Origin: Sphingomonas kyeonggiensis
GTDB taxonomy: Bacteria; Pseudomonadota; Alphaproteobacteria; Sphingomonadales; Sphingomonadaceae
NCBI RefSeq assembly: GCF_030812785.1
Contig: NZ_JAUSTJ010000002.1
Coordinates: 868,001-932,000 of the forward strand
Direction: 5' to 3'
DNA length: 64,000 nt
The stretch's first letter is position 1; the number at the start of each line of letters is the position of its first letter. The position numbers were made by a program, and so were the translations under genes. Below the pieces are notes generated by a model. The model ran no database searches. It was not told where the DNA came from and worked only from the letters and a program-made list of their open reading frames with translations. Shown one piece after another: positions 26,408-35,200 of this stretch.

Positions 26408-27784
26408 TTAGCTTCGACTGCCTTCCCCCGCGCGCGAGCCGCGATCCAGCGTCAGGAACGCCGTCACCCCCGAAAGCGCGGCCGCCGCGGCGCCGACCAG
26501 CGCCCCCATGTGGAAGGCGCTGACCAGCCCTTCGCCCGCCGCCGCGATCACCGCGCCGGCGATCGCGGTGGCGATCAGCCCGCCGGTGCGTGCGATCGCG
26601 CTGTTGAAGCCCGAGGCGGTGCCGGTATGCGTCTCGTCGACCGAGGCGAGCACCGCGGTGGTCAGCGGCGCCGCGACGCTGGCCATGCCGATCGCGATGG
26701 CCAGCGCGCCCGGGAAGACCGAGGTCCAATAGGGCGCGTCCTCGTCGACGAGCAGCAGCAGCGCGAAGCCGATCGCGACGATCATCGGCCCGATGGTCAG
26801 CGGCCAGCGCGGGCCCACCTTGGCGGTGATCCGGCCCATGATTCGCGAGGCGATTCCCATGCCCAGCGGCATCGGCAGCAGCGCGAATCCGGCATGGAGC
26901 GCCGAATAGCCGCCGGCCTGGATCAGCACATAGGGCAGGAGCAGCAGGACGCCGCCCAAGGCGCCGTAGAGCAGGAAGGTGAGCAGGGTCAGGCCGGCAA
27001 AGGCGCGCGAGCCGAACATGGCGACCGGCATCATCGCCCGGTCGCCGCGGTGATGCTCGACCCACAGGAACAGGCCGATTGCGGCGAGACCTGCGGCGAG
27101 CCCGATAGCCACGGTCGTGTCGATCGCATGGTGGCTCGACCAGAGCGTCAGCGCCCAGGTGAGCGCGCCCAGCGCCAGCGTCGCGGTCAGCGCGCCCGGC
27201 AGGTCGAGCGGCAGGTCGCCTTCCGAACTCTCCTCGACATAGAGGAGCGCGATCCCGATCGCGACGAGCGCGACCGGCACGTTGATGTAGAAGATCGCCC
27301 GCCAGCCGATCGCATCGACCAGCCAGCCGCCGAGCGGCGGCCCGACCGCGCCGGCGATCGCGCCCACGCCCGCCCAGGTCCCGATCGCCTTGCCGCGCGC
27401 CTCGCCGGTGAAGGCGTGGCCCAGAGTCGCCAGGCTGTTGGGCAGCAGGATCGCTGCGCCGATGCCCTGCAGCGCCCGCGCCGCGAGCAGCAGCGTCAGG
27501 TCGGCGGCGACGGCGCAGGCGACCGATGCGATGGTGAACAGCGCGATGCCGAGCACCAGCAGCTTGCGCCGTCCGAAATGGTCCCCTGCCGCGCCGCCGA
27601 TCAGCAGCAGCGCCGAGAGGGGCAGCATGTACGCGTTGATCGTCCATTGCAGCTCTGCGGGCGTGGCGTGCAGGTCGGCGCCGATTGCCGGCAACGCGAC
27701 ATTGGTCACCGATCCGTCGATGAACGCCAGGCTCGACGCGAGGATGCAGGCGGTGAGGGTGAGGTTGGGATGCTTGGCCGCCAT
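26408..27784 (-). CDS. DHA2-family (EmrB/QacA-type) MFS drug exporter
   Basis: This 458-residue major facilitator has an estimated 13-14 hydrophobic helices. It shows the DHA2 features FIDGSVTNVALPAIGADL in helix 1, LPLSALLLIGGAAGDHFGRRKLL (motif A), ARALQGIGAAILLPNSLATL (motif B/C region) and GPPLGGWLVDAIGWRAIFYINVP (antiporter motif C). It probably expels hydrophobic drugs by proton antiport; substrates are unknown. No EmrA-type partner is adjacent, so it likely works alone. The ATG at 27784 was preferred over the upstream GTG-type starts because the family starts near this point. It diverges from the GGDEF-EAL gene. Confidence 0.92.
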   Translation of the reverse strand: MAAKHPNLTLTACILASSLAFIDGSVTNVALPAIGADLHATPAELQWTINAYMLPLSALLLIGGAAGDHFGRRKLLVLGIALFTIASVACAVAADLTLLLAARALQGIGAAILLPNSLATLGHAFTGEARGKAIGTWAGVGAIAGAVGPPLGGWLVDAIGWRAIFYINVPVALVAIGIALLYVEESSEGDLPLDLPGALTATLALGALTWALTLWSSHHAIDTTVAIGLAAGLAAIGLFLWVEHHRGDRAMMPVAMFGSRAFAGLTLLTFLLYGALGGVLLLLPYVLIQAGGYSALHAGFALLPMPLGMGIASRIMGRITAKVGPRWPLTIGPMIVAIGFALLLLVDEDAPYWTSVFPGALAIAIGMASVAAPLTTAVLASVDETHTGTASGFNSAIARTGGLIATAIAGAVIAAAGEGLVSAFHMGALVGAAAAALSGVTAFLTLDRGSRAGEGSRS

Positions 27785-27928
27785 AGCCCCTCGGTAGCAG
27801 AGCGCGGCGCCGACGGGGAGGCTGGACGAAAGCACAGGTTAGCCCATTCCGGGGGAATACGGTAATCTACTGAAATTGCGTAAAATACGCGGTGCCCGTC
27901 CCGGCGGCGGCGCGGCGGGCCGCTATAA

Positions 27929-29863
27929 ATGGATATGCCGAAGCTTCCGCTTCCCGCAGGCCCCGTCGACAGCGAGCAGAATCAGGCGATTCTGGTCGAG
28001 CAGTTCCGCGCCCTGCGCAAGCAGGTGCCGCTGATGTACGCGATGATGTTCGTCGACTCGGCATTCCTCGCCTTTGCGGCCTATGGCACGGTCAGCCCCT
28101 GGTGGAGCCTGGGCATGCCGGCGGCGCTGGCGCTGCTCTCGGCGGTGCGCGCCACCTTCTGGCTGCAGCGGCGCAGCTTCACGCCCCGGCCCGAAAACAT
28201 CCCGCATTACCTGCGCGGCACGGTGATCGTGTCGATGCTGCTCAGCCTCGGCTTCGGCGGATGGGGGCTGCTGCTCTATGCCGAGGGCGATCTGATCCGC
28301 CGCGCCTGCATTGCGCTCTACATCTTCATCGGCGCGATCAGCTGCTGCTACTGCCTCCAGGCGGTGCCGCGCGCCGGGCAGGCGGTGCTGCTGTTCGGGG
28401 CGATGCCGGTCACCATCTGCCTGGTCTTCTCCGACGACTGGTTCCTGCGCGGGCTCGGCGCCAACATCCTGCTGGTCGCGCTCGTCGTGCTGCGCATCCT
28501 GCGCACCAACCATGCCGGCTTCGTCGAGGTGCTGACCTCGCGCTCGGACATGGCGGCCGAGCAGCTGCGTGCCCTGGGCGCCGAGCAGCGCGCGCACGAC
28601 CTCGCCTATCACGATCCGCTTACCGGCCTGCCCAATCGCCGCGCGCTGGCCGAGGCGCTGGAGCGCCGGCTCTCCCCACAAGGCGACGGCGCGCCGCTCG
28701 GCCTGCTGATCATCGATCTCGACCGGTTCAAGTCGATCAACGACGTGCACGGCCATCCCGCGGGCGACCAGCTTCTACGCGACGTCGCGGCGCGGCTCGA
28801 TGCGGTGGTTGGCGTCAGCGGGACCAGCTACCGGCTGGGTGGCGACGAGTTCGCGGTGATCGTCGGCGGCGATGTCGAGGGCGCGCGCCGCACCGCGCAT
28901 GCCATCGTCCATGCGATGCACAAGCCGTTCTCGGGGCCGGAGCTCGTCCACCACATCGGCGCCAGCGTCGGCATCTCGCTTTATCCGCAGGACGCGCTCG
29001 ACCTCGACACGCTGATGCGCCGCGCCGACATCGCGCTCTACAAGGCCAAGCATCTCGGCCGCGGCCAGCACTGCGCCTTCGAGCCGATGCTCGATGCCGA
29101 GATCCGCAGGCGGGCCGAGATCGAGCGCGAGATGCGCGAGGCGATGAACCGCGACGCCTTCGTCCCCCATTACCAGCCGATCGTCGATCTGCGCAGCGGC
29201 GCGGTGGTCGGCTATGAGCTGCTCGCGCGCTGGGCCCGCGGCGACGGCGCGGAGATCGGCCCCGAGCTGTTCATCCCGATCGCCGAGGAATGCGGGCTGA
29301 TCGACACGCTGATGCTCCGCCTGCTGCGCCGCGCCTGCCGCGAGACGCGCGAGTGGGAAGTACCGATCGCGATCAACGTCTCACCGACCCAGCTCAAGGA
29401 TCCCTGGTTCAGCCAGAAGCTGCTCGGCGTGCTGATCCGCGAGCGTTTCCCGGCCCGCCTTCTCACCATCGAGATCACCGAGAACGCGCTGATCGTCGAT
29501 GCCGAGAGCGCGCAGGAGGCGATCGAATCGCTGCGCAACCAGGGCGTCCAGCTCGCCCTGGACGATTTCGGCACCGGCTATTCCTCGCTCCAGCACCTCC
29601 AGATGCTGCCGTTCGACCGGCTGAAGATCGACCGCTCCTTCGTCACTTCGATGGACCGCGATCCCCAGGCGCTGAAGCTGATCCTGGCGATCATCGCGCT
29701 CGCCACCACGCTCGAGCTGCCGGTGGTCGCGGAAGGGATCGAGTCGCCCGCGATTGCGGAGACGCTCGCCCGGCTCGGCTGCGCGATGGGGCAGGGCTAT
29801 CTCTACGGCCATCCGATGTGCGCGGCGGACATCGAGGCGACACGGGACGCCAGCGCCGCCTGA
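27929..29863 (+). CDS. Membrane-anchored diguanylate cyclase/phosphodiesterase (GGDEF-EAL)
   Basis: The 644-residue protein has an N-terminal membrane sensor of about 200 residues with six or so helices. A GGDEF domain follows (DPLTGLPNRRALAEAL, then intact LGGDEFAVIV at ~305) and then an EAL domain. In the latter the signature reads YELLAR instead of EAL, but the metal and catalytic residues are present: INVSPTQL, EITEN, DDFGTGYSS, LKIDRSF and EGIE, with QGYLYG. It can therefore be predicted to both make and break cyclic-di-GMP; which activity dominates cannot be read from sequence. The ATG at 27929 was taken, with another ATG two codons on. Confidence 0.94.
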   Translation: MDMPKLPLPAGPVDSEQNQAILVEQFRALRKQVPLMYAMMFVDSAFLAFAAYGTVSPWWSLGMPAALALLSAVRATFWLQRRSFTPRPENIPHYLRGTVIVSMLLSLGFGGWGLLLYAEGDLIRRACIALYIFIGAISCCYCLQAVPRAGQAVLLFGAMPVTICLVFSDDWFLRGLGANILLVALVVLRILRTNHAGFVEVLTSRSDMAAEQLRALGAEQRAHDLAYHDPLTGLPNRRALAEALERRLSPQGDGAPLGLLIIDLDRFKSINDVHGHPAGDQLLRDVAARLDAVVGVSGTSYRLGGDEFAVIVGGDVEGARRTAHAIVHAMHKPFSGPELVHHIGASVGISLYPQDALDLDTLMRRADIALYKAKHLGRGQHCAFEPMLDAEIRRRAEIEREMREAMNRDAFVPHYQPIVDLRSGAVVGYELLARWARGDGAEIGPELFIPIAEECGLIDTLMLRLLRRACRETREWEVPIAINVSPTQLKDPWFSQKLLGVLIRERFPARLLTIEITENALIVDAESAQEAIESLRNQGVQLALDDFGTGYSSLQHLQMLPFDRLKIDRSFVTSMDRDPQALKLILAIIALATTLELPVVAEGIESPAIAETLARLGCAMGQGYLYGHPMCAADIEATRDASAA

Positions 29864-29922
29864 GCGCCTCTTCCGTACGGCGCCCGCCCGGCATAGCATG
29901 ACGCGGTTCACGGGAGGGTCCG

Positions 29923-30960
29923 ATGCCGCTTCTCGCCTGGTTCGCCTGCCTGCTCGCCCTGATCGCCACGCCTGCCTTTGCCGGCACGCTGGAACACGGA
30001 CGGATCGACGCCGCCAGCCTCAGGGGCAATGCCGCCGGGCTGCCGAGCGCCCGCAGCGTCACTGTCTACCTGCCGGACGGCTATGCTACGGCCCCGGCAA
30101 AGCGCTTCCCCGTCCTCTATTACCTCACCAACTTCTTCGAGGACGACCGCGCGCCCTGGGCGAACAACGGCGCGCAGGCGCTGCTCGACCGCGCGATCGC
30201 CGGCAAGGTGATCGGCGATGTGATCGTGGTGACGGTCGACTGCACCACGCCGGCGGGCGGCAGCTGGTACGTCAACTCGCCGGTCACCGGGAATTGGGAG
30301 GACCTGGTCAGCCGCGAGCTCGTCGCCTGGGTCGATGGGCGCTACCGCACGCTGGCAACCCCCAATTCGCGCGGTATCGCCGGGGACCGGATGGGTGGGC
30401 ACGGTGCGATCCGGTTGGCGATGCGGCATCCGGAGGTGTTCGGCGCGGTCTACGCGCTCCATCCGATCGGTGCGGGGCCAGGCCTGCAGACCATGTTCTC
30501 CCGCCCCAACTGGCAGCTGCTCCAGGACGCGAAGGCGTTCGAAGACCTGCGCAGTGACGGCTTCTCGCTGGTCTTCACGTCGATCTTTCAGGCGCATCTG
30601 CCGAACGCGGCGCGGGCGCCCCTGTTCTTCGATCCGCCGGCTCGGCTGGTGGGCGGCAGGCTGGAGGTCGATCCGGCGCTGACCGAGAAGCTCAACGCCA
30701 GCTTCTTCCTGGAGCGCCAGGTCCCCGCGCACGCGGCCAATCTCAAGCGCCTGCGCGGCTTCATGTTCGATTGGGGGCGAGGCGATACCAACCCCGATCA
30801 CATCGTCTCGCTCCAGGCCTTCACCCGCACGCTCGACGCGTTCGGCGTGCCCTATGAAGCGGAGGAATATCGCGGCGGCTGGGGGGATCGCCACTTGGGC
30901 GAGGACGGCCGCATCTACACCGAGATGCTGCCGTTCTTCGCGCGGACGCTGGTGTTTTAG
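29923..30960 (+). CDS. Secreted esterase D/FrmB-like alpha/beta-hydrolase fold protein lacking the nucleophile Ser
   Basis: The 345-residue protein has a Sec signal (MPLLAWFACLLALIATPAFA) and the putative-esterase fold (SVTVYLPDGY, RFPVLYYLTNFFEDD, VIVVTVDCT). The nucleophile elbow, normally GDSMGG or GHSMGG, here reads AGDRMGGHGAIRLAM, so Arg156 replaces the catalytic Ser. A His near the C-terminus (GDRHLGED) is retained. Secreted members include mycolyltransferases and S-formylglutathione hydrolase relatives, but without Ser the usual chemistry is not expected. GGGAGGG lies 6 nt before the ATG. It follows the GGDEF-EAL gene in the same direction. Confidence 0.82.
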   Translation: MPLLAWFACLLALIATPAFAGTLEHGRIDAASLRGNAAGLPSARSVTVYLPDGYATAPAKRFPVLYYLTNFFEDDRAPWANNGAQALLDRAIAGKVIGDVIVVTVDCTTPAGGSWYVNSPVTGNWEDLVSRELVAWVDGRYRTLATPNSRGIAGDRMGGHGAIRLAMRHPEVFGAVYALHPIGAGPGLQTMFSRPNWQLLQDAKAFEDLRSDGFSLVFTSIFQAHLPNAARAPLFFDPPARLVGGRLEVDPALTEKLNASFFLERQVPAHAANLKRLRGFMFDWGRGDTNPDHIVSLQAFTRTLDAFGVPYEAEEYRGGWGDRHLGEDGRIYTEMLPFFARTLVF

Positions 30961-30969
30961 GAAACGCCA

Positions 30970-31118
30970 TTCCTCTCTCGCTGCGAAGACAGCGGGGGAG
31001 GGGGACCGCCGCCGAAGGCGGTGGTGGAGGGGGAAATTCCCCCTCGATAGCGGCTGCCCCCTCCACCACGCGCTGCGCGCGCGGTCCCCCTCCCCCGGAG
31101 GTGCCCTCCGGGGGAGGA
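30970..31118. repeat. Paired palindromic repeat between convergent genes
   Basis: GCGGGGGAGGGGGACCGCCGCC at the left faces GCGCGCGGTCCCCCTCCCCCGG at the right, with inner pairs GGTGGAGGGGGA / GCCCCCTCCACCAC. The element fills the 165-bp gap between the esterase-like gene and the leucyl aminopeptidase end. Confidence 0.75.
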
Positions 31119-31125
31119 ATTGCGA

Positions 31126-32520
31126 TCAGTTCGCGTACCGATCCTTCAGCACCTTCCACACCGCGCGCAGGCTCACCGCCTCGGCGCCCTTGGGGCGGCC
31201 CGGCTTGTGGCTGCCGTTCCAGCAGAAGATGTCGAGATGCGCCCATTGCGCCTTCTCCGGCACGAACTCCTTGAGGAACAGCGCCGCGGTCAGCGCGCCG
31301 CCGAACGGTGCCTCGGCCGCGTTGACCATGTCGGCCACGTCCGACTTCAGCATCTCCTTGTACGGATCGTAGAGCGGCAGGCGCCACATCGGATCCGCCT
31401 CGGTCTCCGCCGCGGCCATCAGCTCGCTCGCCAGCGTGTCGTCGTTTGCGAACAGCGCCTGCAGGTCGGCACCCAGCGCGACGCGGGCGGCGCCGGTCAG
31501 CGTCGCATAGTCGATCACCAGTTCCGGGCCCTTTTCCTCGGCCTTGGTCAGCGCGTCGGCCAGGATCAGGCGGCCCTCGGCGTCGGTGTTGCTGTTCTCG
31601 ACCGTGATGCCCTTGCGCGAGCGCATGATGTCGCCCGGGCGGGTCGCCTCGCCGTTGATCGAGTTCTCGACCGCGGGGACCAGCATGTGCAGCCGCACCG
31701 GCAGGCGCGACGACATGATCAGCTCGGCGGTGGCCAGCGCGTGGGCGGCGCCGCCCATGTCCTTCTTCATCAGCCGCATGCCGTTGGCCGGCTTGATGTC
31801 GAGGCCGCCCGAATCGAAGCAGACGCCCTTGCCGATGATCGCGATCTTCGGATGCTCGGGATTGCCCCATTCGATCTCGATCAGGCGCGGCTCGCGGCCC
31901 TTGCCGGCGGCCTTGCCGACCGCCCAGAGCAGGCCATAGCCCTTCTCGACCTCGTCGCCCTTCACCACGGTGAGCTGGCCGCCATAGGCCTTGACCAGGT
32001 CGGCGGCGGCGGCCTCCAGATCGGCGGGGCCCATGTCGTTGGCGCCGGTGTTGATCCGGTCGCGCAGCTTGTAGGTGGCGTTGGCCATACGCACCGCTTC
32101 CTCGATCCGCGCGGGATCGCCGGTCAGCAGCACGCGCGGGCCGGTCGGGGTTTTCTCGTCCTTCTTGTAGGCGTCGAATTTGTACTGGGCGGCGAGCCAG
32201 CCATGGATCGCCTTGCCGGGCTCCACGCCCTCGACGCGGTACGTCCCTTCCGGAAGCGTCTCGGCCAGCTTGGCGAGGCACCAGGCCGAGAGCTTCTCGG
32301 CATTGGCGACCACGCTGACCACCGACCAGTCCTCGGCGCCGTCGCCGGGCAGGATCGCGCTCGAATAGGCGCTCGGCGCCAGCTTCTGCGCGGCGGCAGC
32401 GGTGCGGTGGCGCGGCGGCTGGGCGGCGAGCCAGGCATCGAAGCCCTTGGCGTCGATCACATGGATGGTGCGGGCGGACTGGCCCTTGTCGGGCTGAACG
32501 AGCGTGTTGGGATCAGACAT
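31126..32520 (-). CDS. Leucyl aminopeptidase (M17 family)
   Basis: This cytosolic di-metal aminopeptidase removes N-terminal residues from peptides. The 464-residue protein has the M17 catalytic domain: IAIIGKGVCFDSGGLDIKP (metal-binding Lys and Asp), MKKDMGGAAH (Lys/Asp), the signature NTDAEGRLILADAL and LTGAARVALG. The N-terminal domain is divergent, as in the alphaproteobacterial PepA/PepB-like enzymes. It starts at the ATG at 32520, divergent from the PQQ dehydrogenase gene; 128 bp between them contain the promoter region and a palindromic operator nearer the dehydrogenase. Confidence 0.93.
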   Translation of the reverse strand: MSDPNTLVQPDKGQSARTIHVIDAKGFDAWLAAQPPRHRTAAAAQKLAPSAYSSAILPGDGAEDWSVVSVVANAEKLSAWCLAKLAETLPEGTYRVEGVEPGKAIHGWLAAQYKFDAYKKDEKTPTGPRVLLTGDPARIEEAVRMANATYKLRDRINTGANDMGPADLEAAAADLVKAYGGQLTVVKGDEVEKGYGLLWAVGKAAGKGREPRLIEIEWGNPEHPKIAIIGKGVCFDSGGLDIKPANGMRLMKKDMGGAAHALATAELIMSSRLPVRLHMLVPAVENSINGEATRPGDIMRSRKGITVENSNTDAEGRLILADALTKAEEKGPELVIDYATLTGAARVALGADLQALFANDDTLASELMAAAETEADPMWRLPLYDPYKEMLKSDVADMVNAAEAPFGGALTAALFLKEFVPEKAQWAHLDIFCWNGSHKPGRPKGAEAVSLRAVWKVLKDRYAN

Positions 32521-32605
32521 GGCATTGATCTAGGTAATGGGGGAGGCGAGGGCTAGCCCCCACGGACAACATGAAATTTCGTTCACAATGGAACGGTCTC
32601 GTTTC

Positions 32606-32617
32606 GAAACCGGTTTC
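32606..32617. promoter_or_regulatory. Palindromic operator GAAACCGGTTTC upstream of the PQQ dehydrogenase gene
   Basis: A perfect 12-bp palindrome with a central CCGG, the shape of LacI-family operators, lies 31 bp before the chosen ATG. The same 12-mer occurs at a matching distance before uxaA (58372-58383). No LacI-type gene is in the window, so the regulator is inferred. Confidence 0.65.
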
Positions 32618-32648
32618 CCGATGGTCCGTGGGCCACAGGGAGCAGGCG

Positions 32649-35081
32649 ATGACCGACACGCGCTACGAGGGGGAACGTATCCCCTATCTCGAGCCGGTGG
32701 AGCCCACCCCGGGACGGCGCAGCATCGCCGCGATGATCGTCGGCGGGCTGATCGCGCTGATCGGCCTGGTGCTGGCCATCGGCGGCGCCTGGCTCGCGGT
32801 GCTGGGCGGCTCGCTCTACTATCTCGTCACCGGCGCGCTGATGCTCTGGTCGGGCGTGCTGCTGGTCCGCGGACGGATGAGCGGCGGCTGGCTCTATCTC
32901 GCAATCGTCATTTCCAGCGTGTTCTGGGCCTGGTGGGAGGTCGGTTCGAATCCTTGGGCGCAGGTGCCACGGGTGATTGCCCCGGTCGTGCTGGCCATCG
33001 CCGTGATCCTGATCCTGCCGACCCTGACCCCGGCGCCGGGCAAGTGGCGCCTCGCGCTGGGCGGCGTCGCATTTACGCTGGCGCTTGGCGTTATCAATTT
33101 CTGGGCGGCCGCTGCCGGCATGCCCAACCCGGTGCTCGCCGGCCTGCCGTCGCCCGGCACCGCGGGCATGCTCGATCCCTCGGGCCAGCAGACCGGCGCC
33201 GACTGGCCGGTCTATGGCGGCACCACCAGCGCGCGCCGCTATTCGCCGCTCGTCCAGATCACGCCGGCCAATGTCTCGAGGCTCAGACAGGTGTGGCTCA
33301 CCCATACCGGCGACCTGCCGAGCTCGCCGATGATCCGGAAGACCTATGGCGCGGAGAACACCCCGCTCAAGGTCGGCGACAGCCTCTATGTCTGCACGCC
33401 CAAGAACATCATGATCGCGCTCGATGCCGCAAGCGGCATGGAGAAGTGGCGCTACGATCCCGAGGTCCCCGACGACGCCATACCCTACACGGCGGCCTGT
33501 CGCGGCGTGGTCTATTATGCGGTGCCGAACGTCCCGGCGAACCAGGCCTGCGCGACCCGGATCATCGAGGGCACGCTCGACGCGCGGCTGATCGCGGTCG
33601 ATGCGAAGAACGGCAAGCCCTGCACCGATTTCGGCACCAATGGCCAGGTCGACGCCAAGCAGGGCATGGGCAAGGTTCCGGACGGTTTCGTCTCGATCAA
33701 CTCGCCGCCCACGCTGGTTCGCGGCGTGCTGGTCACCGGCCACCAGGTGCTCGACGGGCAGGACCGCTGGGCGCCCTCGGGCGTGATCCAGGGCTTCGAC
33801 GTCGTCACCGGTCAATTGCGCTGGGCGTGGGATATGATGCATCCGAGCTGGAACGGCGCGCCGCCCGCGGGCCAGGAATGGGCGCGCGGCACGCCGAACA
33901 TGTGGACGCTGGCGAGCGGCGACGAGCAACTCGGGCTGGTCTACCTCCCGATGGGCAATGCCGCGGCCGACTATTACTCGTCGCTCCGCCGCCCCGAGGA
34001 GAATTTCTACGCCACCTCGCTGGTCGCGCTCGACGTGACCACCGGCAAGCCGCGCTGGCGCTTCCAGGCCGTCCGCAACGATGTGTGGGATTACGACTTC
34101 GGTGCCCAGGCGACCCTGGTCGACTACAAGGGTGCCCCGGCGCTGGTGCTGCCCTCGAAGCAGGGCGACATCTACATCCTCGACCGCCGCACCGGCCAGC
34201 CGCTCACCCCCGTGGGCGAGATGAAAGTGCCTGGCGGCGGCGTCGAGCCGCAGCAGCGCGCCGCCACCCAGCGCGTCTCGCTCTGGCATACACTCCGCAA
34301 GCCCGACCTGACCGAGCGCGACATGTGGGGCATGTCGCCGATCGACCAGATGCTCTGCCGCATCCAGTTCCGCCGGGCGAGCTACAAGGGTTTCTTCACC
34401 CCGCCCGAGGCGAGCCGCCACTCGATCCAGTATCCCGGTTACAATGGCGGCACCGACTGGGGCGGCATCGCTGTCGACCCGCAGCGCGGGGTGATCGTCG
34501 CCAACTATAACGACATGCCCAACTATGTCCGGCTCGTCCCGCGCGCCGAGGCCGACAAGCTCGGCTGGGCACCGCGCGACCAAGCCCGCGGCAGGATCGG
34601 CGGCGCGGAAGGGGCGGGCGATCCCCAGGCGAACACGCCCTATGCGATCAACGTCAATGCCGGCTGGCGGATGCCCTTCACCGGGCTGCTCTGCAAGCAG
34701 CCGCCCTATGGCGGGATCCGCGCGATCGACATGGCCAGCGGCAAGACGATCTGGGACCGCCCGTTCGGTGAAGCCCGTACCAACGGCCCGTTCGGCATCC
34801 CCTCGATGCTGCCGGTGAGCATCGGCACGCCCAACAATGGCGGCTCGGTGGTGACGGCGGGCGGATTGATCTTCGTCGCGGCGGCGACCGACAATTTGAT
34901 CCGCGCGATCGACCTCAAGACAGGCAGAACGCTATGGAAGGCCGTGCTGCCCGCGGGCGGCCAGGCCACGCCGATCACCTATGAGGCGAACGGGAAACAG
35001 TATCTGGTGATCTATGCCGGCGGGCACCACTTCATGGAGACGCCAGTGGGGGATGAGGTGGTGGCGTATGCGCTGCCTTGA
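32649..35081 (+). CDS. gcd: Membrane-bound PQQ-dependent dehydrogenase, glucose/quinate/shikimate type
   Basis: The enzyme oxidises glucose to gluconolactone (or quinate/shikimate) on the periplasmic side and passes electrons to ubiquinone. The 810-residue protein has five N-terminal helices (SIAAMIVGGLIALIGLVLAI onwards, residues ~20-145) and then an eight-bladed PQQ propeller from DWPVYGGTTSARRYSPLVQI. It includes YVCTPKNIMIALDAASGMEKWRY (as YVCTPKN and ALDAASG), TSLVALDVTTGKPRW, VWDYDFGAQ, NYNDMPNYVRLVPR and GGLIFVAAATDNLIRA. The size matches Gcd; glucose is the likeliest substrate but quinate cannot be excluded. GGGAG lies 6 nt before the ATG at 32649. No pqq biosynthesis gene is in the window. 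Confidence 0.94.
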   Translation: MTDTRYEGERIPYLEPVEPTPGRRSIAAMIVGGLIALIGLVLAIGGAWLAVLGGSLYYLVTGALMLWSGVLLVRGRMSGGWLYLAIVISSVFWAWWEVGSNPWAQVPRVIAPVVLAIAVILILPTLTPAPGKWRLALGGVAFTLALGVINFWAAAAGMPNPVLAGLPSPGTAGMLDPSGQQTGADWPVYGGTTSARRYSPLVQITPANVSRLRQVWLTHTGDLPSSPMIRKTYGAENTPLKVGDSLYVCTPKNIMIALDAASGMEKWRYDPEVPDDAIPYTAACRGVVYYAVPNVPANQACATRIIEGTLDARLIAVDAKNGKPCTDFGTNGQVDAKQGMGKVPDGFVSINSPPTLVRGVLVTGHQVLDGQDRWAPSGVIQGFDVVTGQLRWAWDMMHPSWNGAPPAGQEWARGTPNMWTLASGDEQLGLVYLPMGNAAADYYSSLRRPEENFYATSLVALDVTTGKPRWRFQAVRNDVWDYDFGAQATLVDYKGAPALVLPSKQGDIYILDRRTGQPLTPVGEMKVPGGGVEPQQRAATQRVSLWHTLRKPDLTERDMWGMSPIDQMLCRIQFRRASYKGFFTPPEASRHSIQYPGYNGGTDWGGIAVDPQRGVIVANYNDMPNYVRLVPRAEADKLGWAPRDQARGRIGGAEGAGDPQANTPYAINVNAGWRMPFTGLLCKQPPYGGIRAIDMASGKTIWDRPFGEARTNGPFGIPSMLPVSIGTPNNGGSVVTAGGLIFVAAATDNLIRAIDLKTGRTLWKAVLPAGGQATPITYEANGKQYLVIYAGGHHFMETPVGDEVVAYALP

Positions 35082-35095
35082 GTTCGCTCCCTATC

Positions 35096-35200
35096 GTCAC
35101 CCCCGCGAAAGCGGGGGCCCATCTCCCGGACTGTCCGCCAATGCGTCGGCTGATTATGGGGTTGGTGCTGGAGATGGGTCCCCGCTTTCGCGGGGATGAC
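35096..35200. repeat. Paired REP element overlapping the LysR gene end
   Basis: GTCACCCCCGCGAAAGCGGGGGCCCATCTCC at the left (35096-35126) is nearly complementary to GGAGATGGGTCCCCGCTTTCGCGGGGATGAC at the right (35170-35200), with a ~43-bp spacer. The right arm lies inside the 3' end of the minus-strand LysR gene and encodes its last residues. Confidence 0.8.

Noticed and set aside
27922..27935. TATAAA directly before the GGDEF-EAL start, possibly a leaderless promoter
   Set aside because: No -35 partner at the right distance, and the spacing to the ATG would put the start of transcription inside the gene.
32940..32955. GGTTCGAATCC, a tRNA T-loop-like word
   Set aside because: It lies in frame in the PQQ dehydrogenase gene and has no acceptor or anticodon stems around it.
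32583..34583. A 666-codon open frame opposite the PQQ dehydrogenase gene
   Set aside because: Same cause: antisense of a strongly conserved gene, with no recognisable domain or ribosome site.
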